64,000 bases of DNA from Sclerodactyla briareus (lineage: Eukaryota > Echinodermata > Holothuroidea > Dendrochirotida > Sclerodactylidae). Shown piece by piece: positions 23,540 through 35,600 of the stretch. Under the pieces are notes generated by a model. It worked only from the letters and a program-made list of their open reading frames with translations, was not told where the DNA came from and made no database searches. Position 1 is the stretch's first letter, and each line of letters opens with the position of its first letter. Position numbers and translations under genes: made by a program. The stretch is from assembly GCA_026419785.1 (NCBI GenBank), contig JAODTK010004910.1, forward strand, positions 1 through 64,000, in the 5' to 3' direction.

Positions 23540-23845
23540 ATCTGCATTTGACCAAGCTGCGCGGACACTCGGATATCGGGTTGCCGATATCGCTTGGTTA
23601 TGCATAGCCAAAACGTTTCGAGCGGCCTGTGTTAATACACAGTCGTCGTATATTCCGTTAGCCAAATTCATACTCCACGCCGGCCACGAGCGGAACGGGG
23701 AAATTTGTACGCCGGCCGTACGGCTTACGCGCGTCTCGCGGCGACTCGTTCCCGGTCTGTTTGTTGCGGCGTTATAAACGTTGTCCGTTCCGTTGAGATG
23801 AATCAGTTTCATCTCTTGACGGCGGTGACCGCGGAACGCATGCTT
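23540..23845. other. CpG-rich island with open frames on both strands
   Basis: CpG density is far above the flanks. An 80-codon plus frame (23535-23777) and a 144-codon minus frame (23432-23866) overlap here; neither resembles a protein I know. A hairpin with 8-bp arms GATATCGG/CCGATATC and a 4-base loop sits at 23572-23591. It could be a promoter island, a coding exon or part of a transposon. Confidence 0.35.
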
Positions 23846-23984
23846 TAATGGAGGGCCAAAAAACAAGTAACAATCTAAAACTACTTTTGGGGGTGGTAAA
23901 CCCTAGGTGTGAGATCTCGGCCAATAATACAACTCTGTGATTAGAATGAAAGTGGGCAGACTGTCATAATGCCTTGAGGGTTGG

Positions 23985-24369
23985 AAGGGTTCACACCTAT
24001 ATTACGATCTCACAATATCCGACCCTCTTCTATATTACGGACATCCAATATTCCGACCTCCCAATGTTCCGACCTCCCTATGTTCCGAACTCTCTATATT
24101 TCGGGGACCCTCTATGTTAACCCCCGCCAAATGTTTTTTGAGTCCGATTTACTGTCAAGTTTTAAATAATCAAGCGTCCATAGTTGAATTGTTAATGAAG
24201 TTGCTAGTCGACTCAGATGAGATAATGTCGCTTCCATTCGCTCCCCGCATTTCACCCTCGCCGGTGTGGGAAGGGGTGTCTCTTAATGTTCCAACCAGTC
24301 GGAAGTAGTAGAGACCAATTTTTCGACCATTAGAAACAATAGGTCCCCATTGGTCCCCTGTCTCTAATT

Positions 24370-24405
<36 letters not shown>

Positions 24406-25205
24406 TGTCATTAGACCCCGTCTAATTGGTCCCTGGTCTCAATAGTCCCAAAACGGTGCTTTGTCAGATCCACTTTTATCCAACTTTTATTTTGATAAAT
24501 TGGCCTACTGTGTATATAATTCACAACAAACTCCTCCCGTAAAAGGTAATAATTCATTACAAAATCATCATTCATTCTCAAAATAAACTTTTTCAAGCTA
24601 GATGAAGAGTTTTCGTCTGCGGCGAACAAATCAACTTGACTCCCGGCATGAAATCCCGCTTTTGGATGTTCTAATATTTTAACAGTTGAAAATAATGTTA
24701 GTACATTTGTTGATGGTCGTCTATTATAGGCAAGGCCTACGAGGCTGGAGGAGCGGACCCCCCCCCCTCTCAGTTCGGGCAAATCAGTTGATCTATTTCC
24801 CTGCAATGTCCGGGGGACCAATGAGGCCGAATAATTATGGGGGACGCAATGAGGTCGGAATAATGAACGGGGGGACGCAATGATACGGGGGACCAATGAG
24901 ACGGGTGGAGGACGGAATGAGATGGAATAATAACGGGGGGAACCAATGAGAACGGGGGACGTGCAATGAAGACGGAATAATGAACAGGGGATCATGAGAC
25001 GGGGGATAAGCAATAGATGTTTTTTTGCTAATTAGGGGGCCAATGAGACGGGGGGGACGAATGAGACGGGAGATGACGGGCGGACCCCGGAATGTGGAGA
25101 TGTCGGAACATAGTAGAGCAATTTTTTTGAACAAAAACATCTCTATGTTTAGACTCGGTCGGAACATAGGGAGGTGAGAAAGATGAGGGTCGAATTTCCA
25201 GGATG
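23985..25205. mobile_element. Fold-back element with tandem-word inverted arms
   Basis: The left arm (about 23985-24445) contains repeated CCTCCCTATGTTCCGA-type words, then CATTGGTCCCC/GTCTAATTGG words around a C-run. The right arm (about 24780-25205) contains the reverse complements in mirrored order: GGGACCAATGAGACGGG words, then TCGGAACATAGGGAGG and GATGAGGGTCG at the outer edge. The centre (24446-24780) is unrelated AT-rich sequence. No transposase frame; long Pro/Arg-rich frames here are artefacts of the words. This arrangement fits a fold-back or MITE-like element. Confidence 0.6.
24372..24414. repeat. Poly(C) tract of 43 bases
   Basis: The longest homopolymer in the window, inside the left arm of the fold-back element. 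It probably grew from the CCCC that ends each internal word. Confidence 0.9.
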
Positions 25206-26160
25206 TCTATCCCGTTTTGGAAGAATATATCGTTTACTGTGGGTTTCCCCAATGGTAACCTTGTCACTATCTGGCACACTCTGCTTACCGATCAAAATCC
25301 AGTTCAGGCTAGGGACGCAGGATCGAGACATACAGCGCAAATACTTCGTCTCGTCGTCAGAATCGGCACTATCATCTTCGAATGATATATTTTTGTGAAC
25401 TTCGTGCAGTTATGTGTGAACTAGCACAGAGTCCACAAGAGGCCGCACACAATCACCGGCCGAAGTAATGAATTGTAACGCGCTGAAAGACGTTTCTAAA
25501 GGCGCGACATTATCCACATCATCTAGTAACAATCGTAAACTGGGGAAAGTATGAACGTACTTGTCCGGGGGGGGGGGAGGGGGGCCGGCGTCGAAGGTAT
25601 GAACTGGCTTATACACACTGCTACTAACCTGCAATAATAAAACTCCTCGTCTGGTCCTGCCGAACTTCCCATCGGCTAATTTTGCTTTGGGTGCGAACCT
25701 GGTCCTAACCCTGTCTAGGCCTAACCGCATACTTAAGTTAGACTAGAGTTTAGACATCCCCAACGTTCTTGATCTTGATTGAGGGGGATACTGGTCAACG
25801 TTCCGCAACGGAAGGGCCAGCTGCTAGGATTTGATTGTGCATAACGTGAGTCAGAAAAATTGAGTAAAATATGAGCTGGAGCGATCGGTTCACAGCTCTG
25901 CTTGAATTTTCTCACTATCGTTGGTGTTTACAATATCAAGATAGCTTCCAAAAGACTGTTTCAATCTCGCATCTTTCTGGAGATTTGTGAAGGATGACGG
26001 TAGCAGTCCTTGGTAACTGCTATTGGTAGCCTGAGCTCCCGGTGTTGATGTTGTTGATATGCTCGAGAAGGGTCTATCAACTGGTGGTTGGTTTATTATA
26101 ATAGCAATGACTCATCGATAAGATAGACATAGGCAGTATGGGAACTCATTCATATGGTCA
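25206..26160. other. No gene recognised
   Basis: Contains a G-rich block near 25567-25582. Short open frames on both strands match nothing I know. Confidence 0.35.
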
Positions 26161-26164
26161 CTTG

Positions 26165-26240
26165 TGTTAGTTCAGTCGATAGAGCAAGTCACGAAAACTC
26201 ACAATGTTTTACTCCTGGTGTCGGTGTATGGGCCAGCAAA
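26165..26240 (+). other. tRNA-like SINE head or tRNA pseudogene
   Basis: TAGTTCAGTCGATAGAGCA near 26169-26187 closely matches a tRNA D-arm and A box, followed at suitable distance by a degenerate B box (CTCCTGGTGTCGG near 26214). The acceptor stem does not pair, so it is not a working tRNA. It lies about 120 bp upstream of a family B copy and may be a decayed SINE. Confidence 0.35.
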
Positions 26241-26359
26241 TCTTGAATTTTTTGTTGTTATTGGTATGGTATAATTCTTTCTTCAACACACAGATATCGT
26301 TTGACACATTGCCCTGCCGGACACTTGTGTAGCACTTTGGGGAGGATTGCCATTCCTCA

Positions 26360-27930
26360 GGCTCTAAGCTGCGGCCATATGGCTTGGGTGAGCTATTTGT
26401 GATCGTGCATGGTTATCTATTTGATCTCTCTGTCAATATTTGATCAAACTGCTAATTTCTCCTACATCTTTGATTTGGAGTGATGAATGAAGTGTGCGGC
26501 CCCGAAAGACTAACAACATTTTAAGATTATTCATGGAGAATTTGACATTTGTCGCGAACGCTACATCAAGACCAAAAACAACAGACTGGACGCACAAAAC
26601 TCGAAAAGCAATTACAAGTCTCACACCACACCATCAACCCAAACACAGTCAATCGTGAATCTGTGAAAAATGGAATCATCTTCCGGAAGCCACCCTTAGT
26701 GTACCCATTCTGATGCCTTCAGAAACAGCAATAAAAGCCAGCAAACCCCAACTCTATTAATCACCCTGCTCACGTCAAGACCAGCCTATAGTTGAGCCCT
26801 CCAGTTAATCCTAGTGGAGTTTTTCGGACGGTGGATCTACAAAGGGACAAGGTGTTGTGCCAGTGAGTTTTCCTGCCACTGGCCATGTTGACGTAAAATG
26901 TTCATGATGCTGATCCTTTGATGGATCATGATGGAACTTGGTCACAATGATAACAAGGATATGCGGCCATCATGGCGTTCAGGAATTGAGGTTCGAAAGC
27001 CCATGTGTGTATCACGCGTCAAAGGAAAACTTCTCCCACATACAAATTATGGTGTGCACCAGTAGTGGTAATGTGTTGATAATATTGGCGTTTATGATAG
27101 CACCTCTGGGTGTTCAAGGATTTTGGTCCAGGTTTCCCACTTGGGCCTATGGCTCATTTTATGAAAAATTACAACACAAATAGTTGCTTGAAAGGGCCAC
27201 AAGCTTCAATTGATTCTCTTCAAAGTTACATTAATGGTCCGATTCCTTGGGTAGTGGTCCGTTGGTGGTGTTCGCGAACTTCTGGCCCAAAGGTGGGCCC
27301 TTGGGTCCATCAGGTGAGAACATGCGAAAATGCTTAGTCCTACAAATTCTGTAACAGTGCCAATGTTCGCTAATACAGACAGGTCTAATAGCGTACCTTC
27401 AGGGCGCTGGAATTTCGGACCTGGGCCCAAGTGTGGGCCCTAGTGCACATCATGTGCAATCTCGCAAAAATTCCAACATTTGGGCACAGTGTTTGATGTT
27501 GGAATAATAATGGTGTAATCTTGTAAAGCTGGAGGCTACTATTTTGGTGTTCAGGAATTTTCGGTCCCAAATTCGACTTGGACCCTATGGCCAATTTTAT
27601 TAAATTACACACGTGCTGAAATGAATCTCCTCTTACAGCATGCATTGATTTCTCGTATTAGTTATAGCCTATGTATGGTCCTTATGTAATGTGTAGTATA
27701 GGTCCATTCGGGGCGTTTGCAAACTTCTAGCCTAAACCCCAGTGTGGGCCCTAGAGCCTTCATTTGGAAATCATGGTCATTGGGATGACTCTAATAACGG
27801 TGCCTGTAGGGTCCGTGCAGGATGTTTTGGTCGAAGGTCCCAAAGCCATTCGGACATCAATGTTGCTCTATCACACTTTCCCATCAGAATGACTAGTGGA
27901 ACTATAACAATTTTGCACGTACCCAGGTGA
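26360..27930 (+). mobile_element. Repeat family B, copy 2 (about seven internal units)
   Basis: Begins with TTGGGTGAGCTATTTGTGATC and a short TATC-like stretch, then CTGATCCTTTGATGGATCATG and AACTTGGTCACAATGA. Units marked by GGTGTTC.GGAATTT and GGCCCA..TGGGCC follow near 26973, 27108, 27268, 27402, 27543, 27711 and 27812. Spacing varies from 100 to 168 bp. No coding function is apparent. Confidence 0.6.
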
Positions 27931-28599
27931 GGCTATGTGACTTTTGTTTACTCGGAAAATAGTCAACTGGTTGTGGTAAAAAACGACCACACCTTCTTGG
28001 ATTTTTTTTTGAATACCGTTTTTGTATTGCCTGAATGGAATTAATGAGGGACGCTTAGTGGTCACTATGGCGTGTGTGTGTGTGCCACGGTACTGTGTGC
28101 GTTACTGTAATATGCGTGCGAGGACCATAACCTGTGACCACACCAGACTTGCGAGGACATTTTTTTCCGAGGACCTGGAAATCGGGTCCTAGGAAGAAAA
28201 TGCGTTTAAACGATTCCACATACCCCCCTCTATCCTCAAAGGGCATTAGAAAAAACATGTCCTCGGAATACTTATAGTGTGATTGCAAGATTTTTTAGTG
28301 GGGTGTGATGAGAGTTGAGTGTTAGCATTCTTCGAAGGACAAGATACCGTGCATTGCGAGGACTTAACACACATCGCAAACACCACATTTCGCTTAGTTT
28401 TTTTCGCAAAATGGGACGTGCATAGAAAATACTGTAAAGTCCGTATGTGTGAGTGCGCATGTGCTGTGTGTGCGTGTGTGTGTGGTCACACTTTCTCGTT
28501 AGCAGGATATCTTTGAACGGAGGTGCAATTGGACCTTAAATGAGTAGCATGCGGGGTCAGGGAACACGATCTGATGAGATTTGGGCCCAAAAGTCACTT

Positions 28600-29115
28600 A
28601 TTAAGTAAGTTAATTAGCATATTTAGTTAAATTTTTGTTTAGGCTCGTGGCGCCAGATGACGGATGACCGTCGGTGCTATGTGACTTGGTTTGGACAATA
28701 GATGTGGAATATAAGGTAGATGAACTGATTAGATTGCAGCATAAAATATGCTAATTGAGTAGTCGCCGTATTTGCATAATTTTGGAATTCAAAAGTTGTC
28801 GGATTTTAACGGAAAATTGGTGAATTGGTTACCTTCAGTCCAGAAAATAACTTTTTAACACAGATTTGGGGTCGATGGAGGGTCATTTAAACATACCTAA
28901 TTGGCATAATTTATGCAAAAAGTTGCTTGGATTTCCATGAAACCTGGTGGGTCGGGCATATACCTTGAGTTTTCCAAAAAAATTCTATCATGGATTCAGG
29001 GTCACTGGAGGGCCATTCAACGTGTTCTGATTTGCATAATTTATGCGTTTAATTTCAAAGTTGACGGATTTTCGTGAAAAATGGTAAATTGCCTGATCTG
29101 CATAATTTATTTTTT
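28600..29115 (+). repeat. Tandem repeat of about 127 bp with octamer-like words
   Basis: Words such as TTTGCATAATTTATGC recur near 28777, 28905, 29031 and 29098, embedded in units sharing GTTG..GGATTTT..TGAAA and GGGTC..TGGAGGG.CATT. Two units contain a perfect ATTTGCAT octamer. It lies directly upstream of the first recognised PAICS exon. Confidence 0.6.
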
Positions 29116-29519
29116 TGGAAATTTCAGTCACATTCCACAAAGTCAAATAAATCAGTCTTTCAATTCGAAATTGGTACTGAATAGTAGGCTGTTTCTCTTA
29201 AATGCTAATACGAAATCTTTAAGCGACACATGAATGCCTTGTAATTGTTGCATGGTGGACTAAAGAAGTCACTGATCATGCAACAGGCGAGACATTGGGG
29301 GGCGATCGCCGGTATGATTGAAATCATTATGCTCTTTAGGGGGAAGTATTCCCACATGAATGCCAATACTAGAATATTATAGGCTTTATAGCTTCAATCA
29401 TCATAGATTAATCAGCTTAACAAGTTTTAGAGAAAAATTTTTGCCATCAGTTAACTATCACTGGTGATCTACTTAATACATTATGCTACTCCCTTTGACA
29501 CCCAAACCAGATTAAGCAG

Positions 29520-29693
29520 AAAGCAATGACGAAGGAAAAGACCAAGACATATACGAACATACAGATGACACCGGTTTAATCCACGAAGGACCGCATCTCC
29601 GCTAAACAATGCTCAGCGCCGTAACGAATCGAGGGCAAGGCTGCGATTTCCACTGCAACAGGCAAGCGGTGTTTGAATGACTGGAGGATGAAG
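29520..29693 (+). CDS. PAICS: PAICS exon (N-terminal SAICAR synthetase, KDRI motif)
   Basis: Acceptor attaagcag ends at 29519; donor gtgagt starts at 29694. The exon encodes EGKDQDIYEHTDDTGLIH, equivalent to the EGKTK...Y substrate-loop start, then KDRISANNAQRR, matching the family SKDRITAGDGAR nucleotide-binding segment, then GKAAISTATG and a helix ending in WLEDE. Two or three one-base shifts are needed, and a TGA falls where Trp is expected near 29677. The ATG lies in an upstream exon I could not place. Confidence 0.8.
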
Positions 29694-32600
29694 GTGAGTC
29701 CTGAGGAGTTAGTGATTAATAATCAAACTATCACTGAATTCAGAGCAAAGGTCGTCCTTGGTGGTAAGGAATCTATTTGGGAGTAATATCGGAGAGCAGG
29801 ATCCATGTGGGACAAGGGCTATATAAATGTAAGAACAAGATATTAATATTACTTAAAAGTTCCATTGCAGCTTCAGTCATGTCACCCTTTCCAGACACGA
29901 ACCTACCCAGAGGTGTGGAATCTATGTATTGAACATATGCAAACGACAATTGAGTATATTTTTTTTTTTATTGTGGATAGGTCCCTGTGGCGAAACATCA
30001 AATTGGCTACGCGGCGGCCTTTTGAAAAGTTGCAGACTGATCACATTTTTCCTATAATAGAAAGATTTAGTGCGGAAATTTGCATCTGAACTCTCGTGTG
30101 CTGAGGTATTAAAAGATTGCCATATTTCCGTAAAGTAACAGTGATGCTTATTTTCTTGAAATATCCAAAGGCTGATGAAGCTTCAAAGCTTGGTTTTGCA
30201 TACACTAACAGGAAAAGTGTTCAGAGTGTCTACATCTCTGTTCAGTGTATGTAGTCTATGGCTTCACCTGTTCAGATGAAAAATGATAGAGAAGTCATGA
30301 TGATGATTGTGTTACCTTCTCAAAGTCACCTCAAGAACGTTCTCGTTTGCAGTGTTTATTTGAGACCCTCAAGCCTGGCAGGTGATGCTTAGATAGGAGG
30401 ACTGATAACCTTTTGTTTTGCCTACATGTATACACGTATACACTCTCCTGTTGTAAAAATCCTCAGAAAGATAAAACTTCCCTTTTAATATGATTGCCCC
30501 CATTTATGCGCACACGTAGCCCTCTCTACTGTAGTAGTAGAACTTTAAAGATGTCTATACAGTGAGCCCAAATTCACAACGTAATTAAACATGGAATATC
30601 CGTCTCCTCTGCACTTGAAATGAGTTACCTTTTAGAGCCTAATATCAGTAGTATTTTTGTTGGAACTACAATGAGATGTGCACCAAGTGTAGGGAATGTA
30701 CATGTACCTGTCAAATACTAAATGTGGACAACTTCCTTAAGCCCCAGTCACACCGGAGGCTTGTCGACCGGGTTACGACCTATCTGCGACTGAAAAAAGG
30801 GGAAACGCGGCAATAGCAGACAAAGCGTACGATTGGTCGCAGAGGTCGTGGGTGAATGAACGTTACGACAAATCAGTCGCTACAAGGTCGATGGTCATGT
30901 TCCAAACTTCTGATCTGCGATTTTCAAATCGTAAGTGATCGCATACAGGTCTGACATGGTCGTACCACCAGTCGTACATGATCGCTCAACAGTCGTGCTT
31001 ATGATCACTTAAAATCAGTCGTCCGATGATCTTGCAAATGAAGTGCCTCATGACGACTGGTGGTGCCACCGTCGTATCACCACACGATCACCTGTGCGAT
31101 TAGAACGAGCCCAGTTTGACTCATCACGATGTTACGATCGGTGCGGTGACCACCAGCTCCAGGTACTAGGCATGAGTGAATTTCCTGGTTCGGCGTCGTA
31201 GCTCAATACAATGGTACTTGAAGAGAGCGTAATAAATAGCGGGGTACCTGTTCTGGCGATAAGAGTGAGCATATGATGCCGTGGTTGCAGACTGAGCAAC
31301 AACAACAGCTTAGTGATGTGGCTGGCAGCCGCACACACTAGTTGGACAAAGGAACCAGCGCAAAACGGAACAGGCATAGATACTGTAATAGGAGCTGTCT
31401 CTCTACAGGAAGTGTACACCAAACTGATGAATTATTTTATCCAACTACTGCACAAGGACATTCATGTTTCACGAACTCCCCGCAAGGAAAACCCCATAAC
31501 CTATGTAACATGGCTCACATCACTATCAAATGCACTACAGTGTTAGTCCTGCTTCTCAAAAACCATTGAAATAGTGCATGCTGCATCCTGCCTTCAGTTG
31601 ATCAATGTAGGTGGGCGTTTGCCCACAGATCCCCCCTGGTCCAAAAATTTTTGTTGGGACCCATGGCTTTTGGTGCATTTTCAGAAACTAATAGCCCTGT
31701 CCCCTGCTTGTGTTTGAACCCTGTGGTGGTGTCATTCTGTACCAGATGTTGAAAAGATGGGAATATTCCTGTTTTCCTGATGCTTCAATTTGGGACCAGG
31801 AAAACAATCCATTTCCCCTCAAATGGGAAAGAGGGCAGTGAGCTAATGAAACAGAAGAGAGGAAAAAACTTCTTAAGGTAAACGCATGGTTTTGCACTGG
31901 AGTGTTGGGCTAGAGGCTTTGTTGTGTCCCTGGTAAAAACAGCTTGTAGCCACTATATAGCCTACATCACAGCCCAGTCCGCAGTGCATCCGTACTGGAA
32001 TGTGTATACATTCCTTCTCTTCTTGTCCACAAGTAGTAACCCCTCTATTCCCTCACACTTTGTCAATCCTGTTTACAAAGACTGCTTCGTTCGAAAGTGG
32101 AACGACAAGCTTCATCGCTGAGAATGTGCCCTGATCCCGAATAGAGTTGGGTGACCAGGCGGGTAGCGACCGCTTCCTTCCTGAATATGAACCCTGGCCG
32201 TGGTGAGGTGTACAAGGTTTTTCACCCCCCAATGGAACTCTTTCTTCAAGGTATGTTAATGATATGAGTACAGCTGTAGTGGGTGGGTGGGGGGGGGAGG
32301 GGGGGGGGTTTCGGGACATTGTTGACGGTTTCGTTGCCGGAGTTTGGACCGTCAACTGCATTCTTCTGGAAAAATGTGGCCTCCCGGTGAACGACCCTGT
32401 TGGTCATCGTTTGGGAGCCTTGAGGAGTTGAGATTGATGGGTCAGACTGAGGCCTGGTCACCAGGTGAGTAGGAGCGGGTGGGTGATGATGCGGCTAGGG
32501 GCCTTCCAGGCATGTGCTCTCATGTTATGAGTGAGGGAGGGAGTTGGTTTATTGGGGGGGGGGGGGGCTGTGTTTGATCCACTGTCTGGTCCTACAGTGG

Positions 32601-35600
32601 ATATGAATGGACCAGATGGACAGGATGTTCTGACAGGCTGGGGACAGCAGATGTGTTTCTCAACTTTCTTGTGGGCTCAGGATGAGTAGGTCAGGCTCAC
32701 TGAAGCACCGCAAAGGTCAGGAAGTCACCCCCCCCCCCCAAGGGGTTTGGAACATGCGCTTGTAGTAGGTAAATTTGATTTGAGCACCCACTTGGTGAAA
32801 TAGAGTGCTATACTTAGTAGTTCGATATTATTAGATCAGTTGTGTAAGGGGCATCGGTACTAAGATACAGAGGTATGGGTCTGCGAGGCATTTTCGATGC
32901 CCAATGGAAGTTATCGAGTATAACAGGTGGGAGTTATGAAATGATTCTCACAGGTTTCACCTATTTTCTCTAACCAGGATGATGAAGCGGGGATCCACAT
33001 GGTCAGAGAGAAGCTGATTGCGAAGAAGATGGATTGCGCGGGCTCGTGGGCGGCCCCGGCGAGGTTGACACCTGGGGGGGCCACAGTGCTCATATCGAGG
33101 TCCTCGAGACGGCCTGGGCCCCTTGACTGCAGCCTCATCGACATGAAGATAGAATTGGAGAAAACACCAAAGGTGCGTCATGAACCAGATTCGGCTGGAT
33201 GGCCCGCGGGCGATTTACTTTAGCCATGCCTGCTGGTAACAAAACAAATTTAGGGCTTGGATCAGAACTCACCAGGAATATGCCCATGAATATGCAAAAT
33301 TTCCAGTGACTCTCAATTGCGGAATTGTAATCGGTAGCGCGGTCGTAGAGCTCTACGCCTGACTAAAGCAGCCGGATATGAGGAAGCCGTCCCTAAAATA
33401 GAGAGGGCTATCACTCTTTACCAACATATCGTCTGCAGGGGACTTGTTGACAAATCCCCACAAGTGGGATTCTGATAAAGACAATCCGGTGACGTAGGTT
33501 TGTCAATATCCGTAGCACACGGGCTTTGATATGGATGAATGCAACCTGAATAAATTCCGCGCGAAATCGCCCAACATTTTGGTCCATAAGTATTATAGAA
33601 AACTTCCTAACTCTTACATACCAAAAATGAGAATTTATTCAAGATTGATGCATCTGAAGCCTCTAAAATGAACCGAAGCAACTGGTTTAGCTCTGCGCAG
33701 GCATATGCGGCTGTTTGGTAGCGACGCTCAAGTTCAGAAAAATAAAACTTGTTCTGTTCCAGTGTTCATAGCATGTTCGGTTAGTAAAGTTACAATATTA
33801 TTTTAAAAGTTATTAGTGTATCACTGCAAAGTTGACAATTTCGCAAATGGCAACATTTGATGACATCATATCTACAATTTTTAAGAAAAAACAAAAGTCT
33901 TAACTTTTTACTTATGATTGTGAGATATGAAATATAAAAAGGTTGCCAGTTTGCCCAAATCACCAAATTATATGAAATTTGAGGAGGGAAGCCGTATCTT
34001 CCCAACCGAACATGCTCTAAACCTGGAACAAAGTGAGATATTTGAATGATTTTATTCTCTTTAGCATTATAACACCAAAAAGGGTATTAATTTGGCTGAA
34101 CTTTGCCTTAAATTTCTACGACAACAAATTTCTACCAACAGAAGGAATCAGAGTGCATATACACAAGCATCAAAAAGAGAGTATCATCATGAATTAAGGC
34201 TCGAATCTTTCATCATGCCTTTTATTAGGGCATAAGCCTTTTAATGAAATATTCCAAGAGTAGAATCGACATGGTGGAGCCTTCTTTTCTCCACCTCTCT
34301 TGTGCATGGGGTTTTCATTACTTTATGGGGCAATTATGGGCTAGTCCTTCCCTGTCACTTCGTTAAATTTATAGTAAAAAGGAAAAAATAAGGTATGATG
34401 TATCATACTTTATGGAGCAATTATGGGCTAGTCCTTCCTGTCACTTCGTTGAATTTATAGTAAAAAGGAAAAAATAAGGTATGATTGTATCAATACTTTA
34501 TGGGGCAATTATGGGCTAGTCCTTCCCTGTCACTTCGTTAAATTTATAGTAAAAAGGAAAAAATAAGGTATGATGTATCATACTTTATGGAGCAATTATG
34601 GGTTAGTCCTTCCCTGTCACTTCGTTAAATTTATAGTAAAAAGGAGAGAAGGTATGATTGTAGCATTACTTTATGGGGCAATTATGGCTAGTCCTTCCCT
34701 GTCACTTCGTTAAATTTATAGTAAAAAGGAGAGAAGGTATGATGGATCCTCCTTTTACAATGTGTCGTTTGAAGGCAATCTGCGTCCTTTATCCCGATCA
34801 ACACTTTTGGAAGATGATTGTTCACTCCTGCCACGAATAAGAAAAATTGACTCCCAAGAACCGACAGCATTAGCCACAAGTCACAAGAAAACTGGCACGT
34901 TTACCATCTCATCTAGTCCAAGCAAGAGCATCAAGTTGGAATTCAACCGTGCTTGGATCCGTGATCACCCGCTCTCAATTAGCACTGGGTGTGAGGAAAC
35001 AGCTCTATGGCTGAGATGAGCAATCTTGCTAGAAGTATATAAGGGCCTTCTCCTGCTGCACTATTGCAATGATAAAAGCGAGAGGAGAAGACGAAAGACA
35101 AAAAACAGATCGCTAAAACAGAATTGGCATTCAGAGAACCAGATATCCTCGTCTCAATTTGTGGGGCAATTAAATGGGTTTGTAGTATGACCACTGGTCT
35201 CGTTAGGGGAGGAGAACCTGTTTTGTATCACCAAAATACCGGCAACAAGATGAAAAGTTACATGTTATACAAAAAAAGCTTAGTCACAAAAACAATTCAA
35301 TTGGCGGGAACTCTACAGTGTATCAAGGTAGGGCAGTGCCCCAAGCTGGCAACGCCATTCTCATGCAACACATCGCACAACTTACATTCAAGACTGGGTA
35401 TGGCAGTTAGGTCCTGCAAACCCAGAGACCGCATGACAATTGTACTGTCACCAGTGCAATGTCATTATTTGTAATGCAACTTATTTCAATTCATATTTGA
35501 GGGATCTATGACTCATGAAGGATGCATTTTTTGCACTGTGATAACAGAAAGTTATCCTAAAATATATTGTGAGCGATTTTGTAAGTTTCCTTTTTGGATC

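Noticed and set aside
24411..25013. 200-codon minus-strand open frame
   Set aside because: It translates repeated words of the fold-back element (SLVPRT- and FRPH-like repeats), not a gene.
26165..26240. A functional tRNA gene
   Set aside because: The A box is good but the B box and acceptor stem do not fit, so it is at most a SINE head or pseudogene.
29520..29693. ATG at 29526 as the PAICS start
   Set aside because: It is out of frame with the conserved protein and the exon begins at a splice acceptor.
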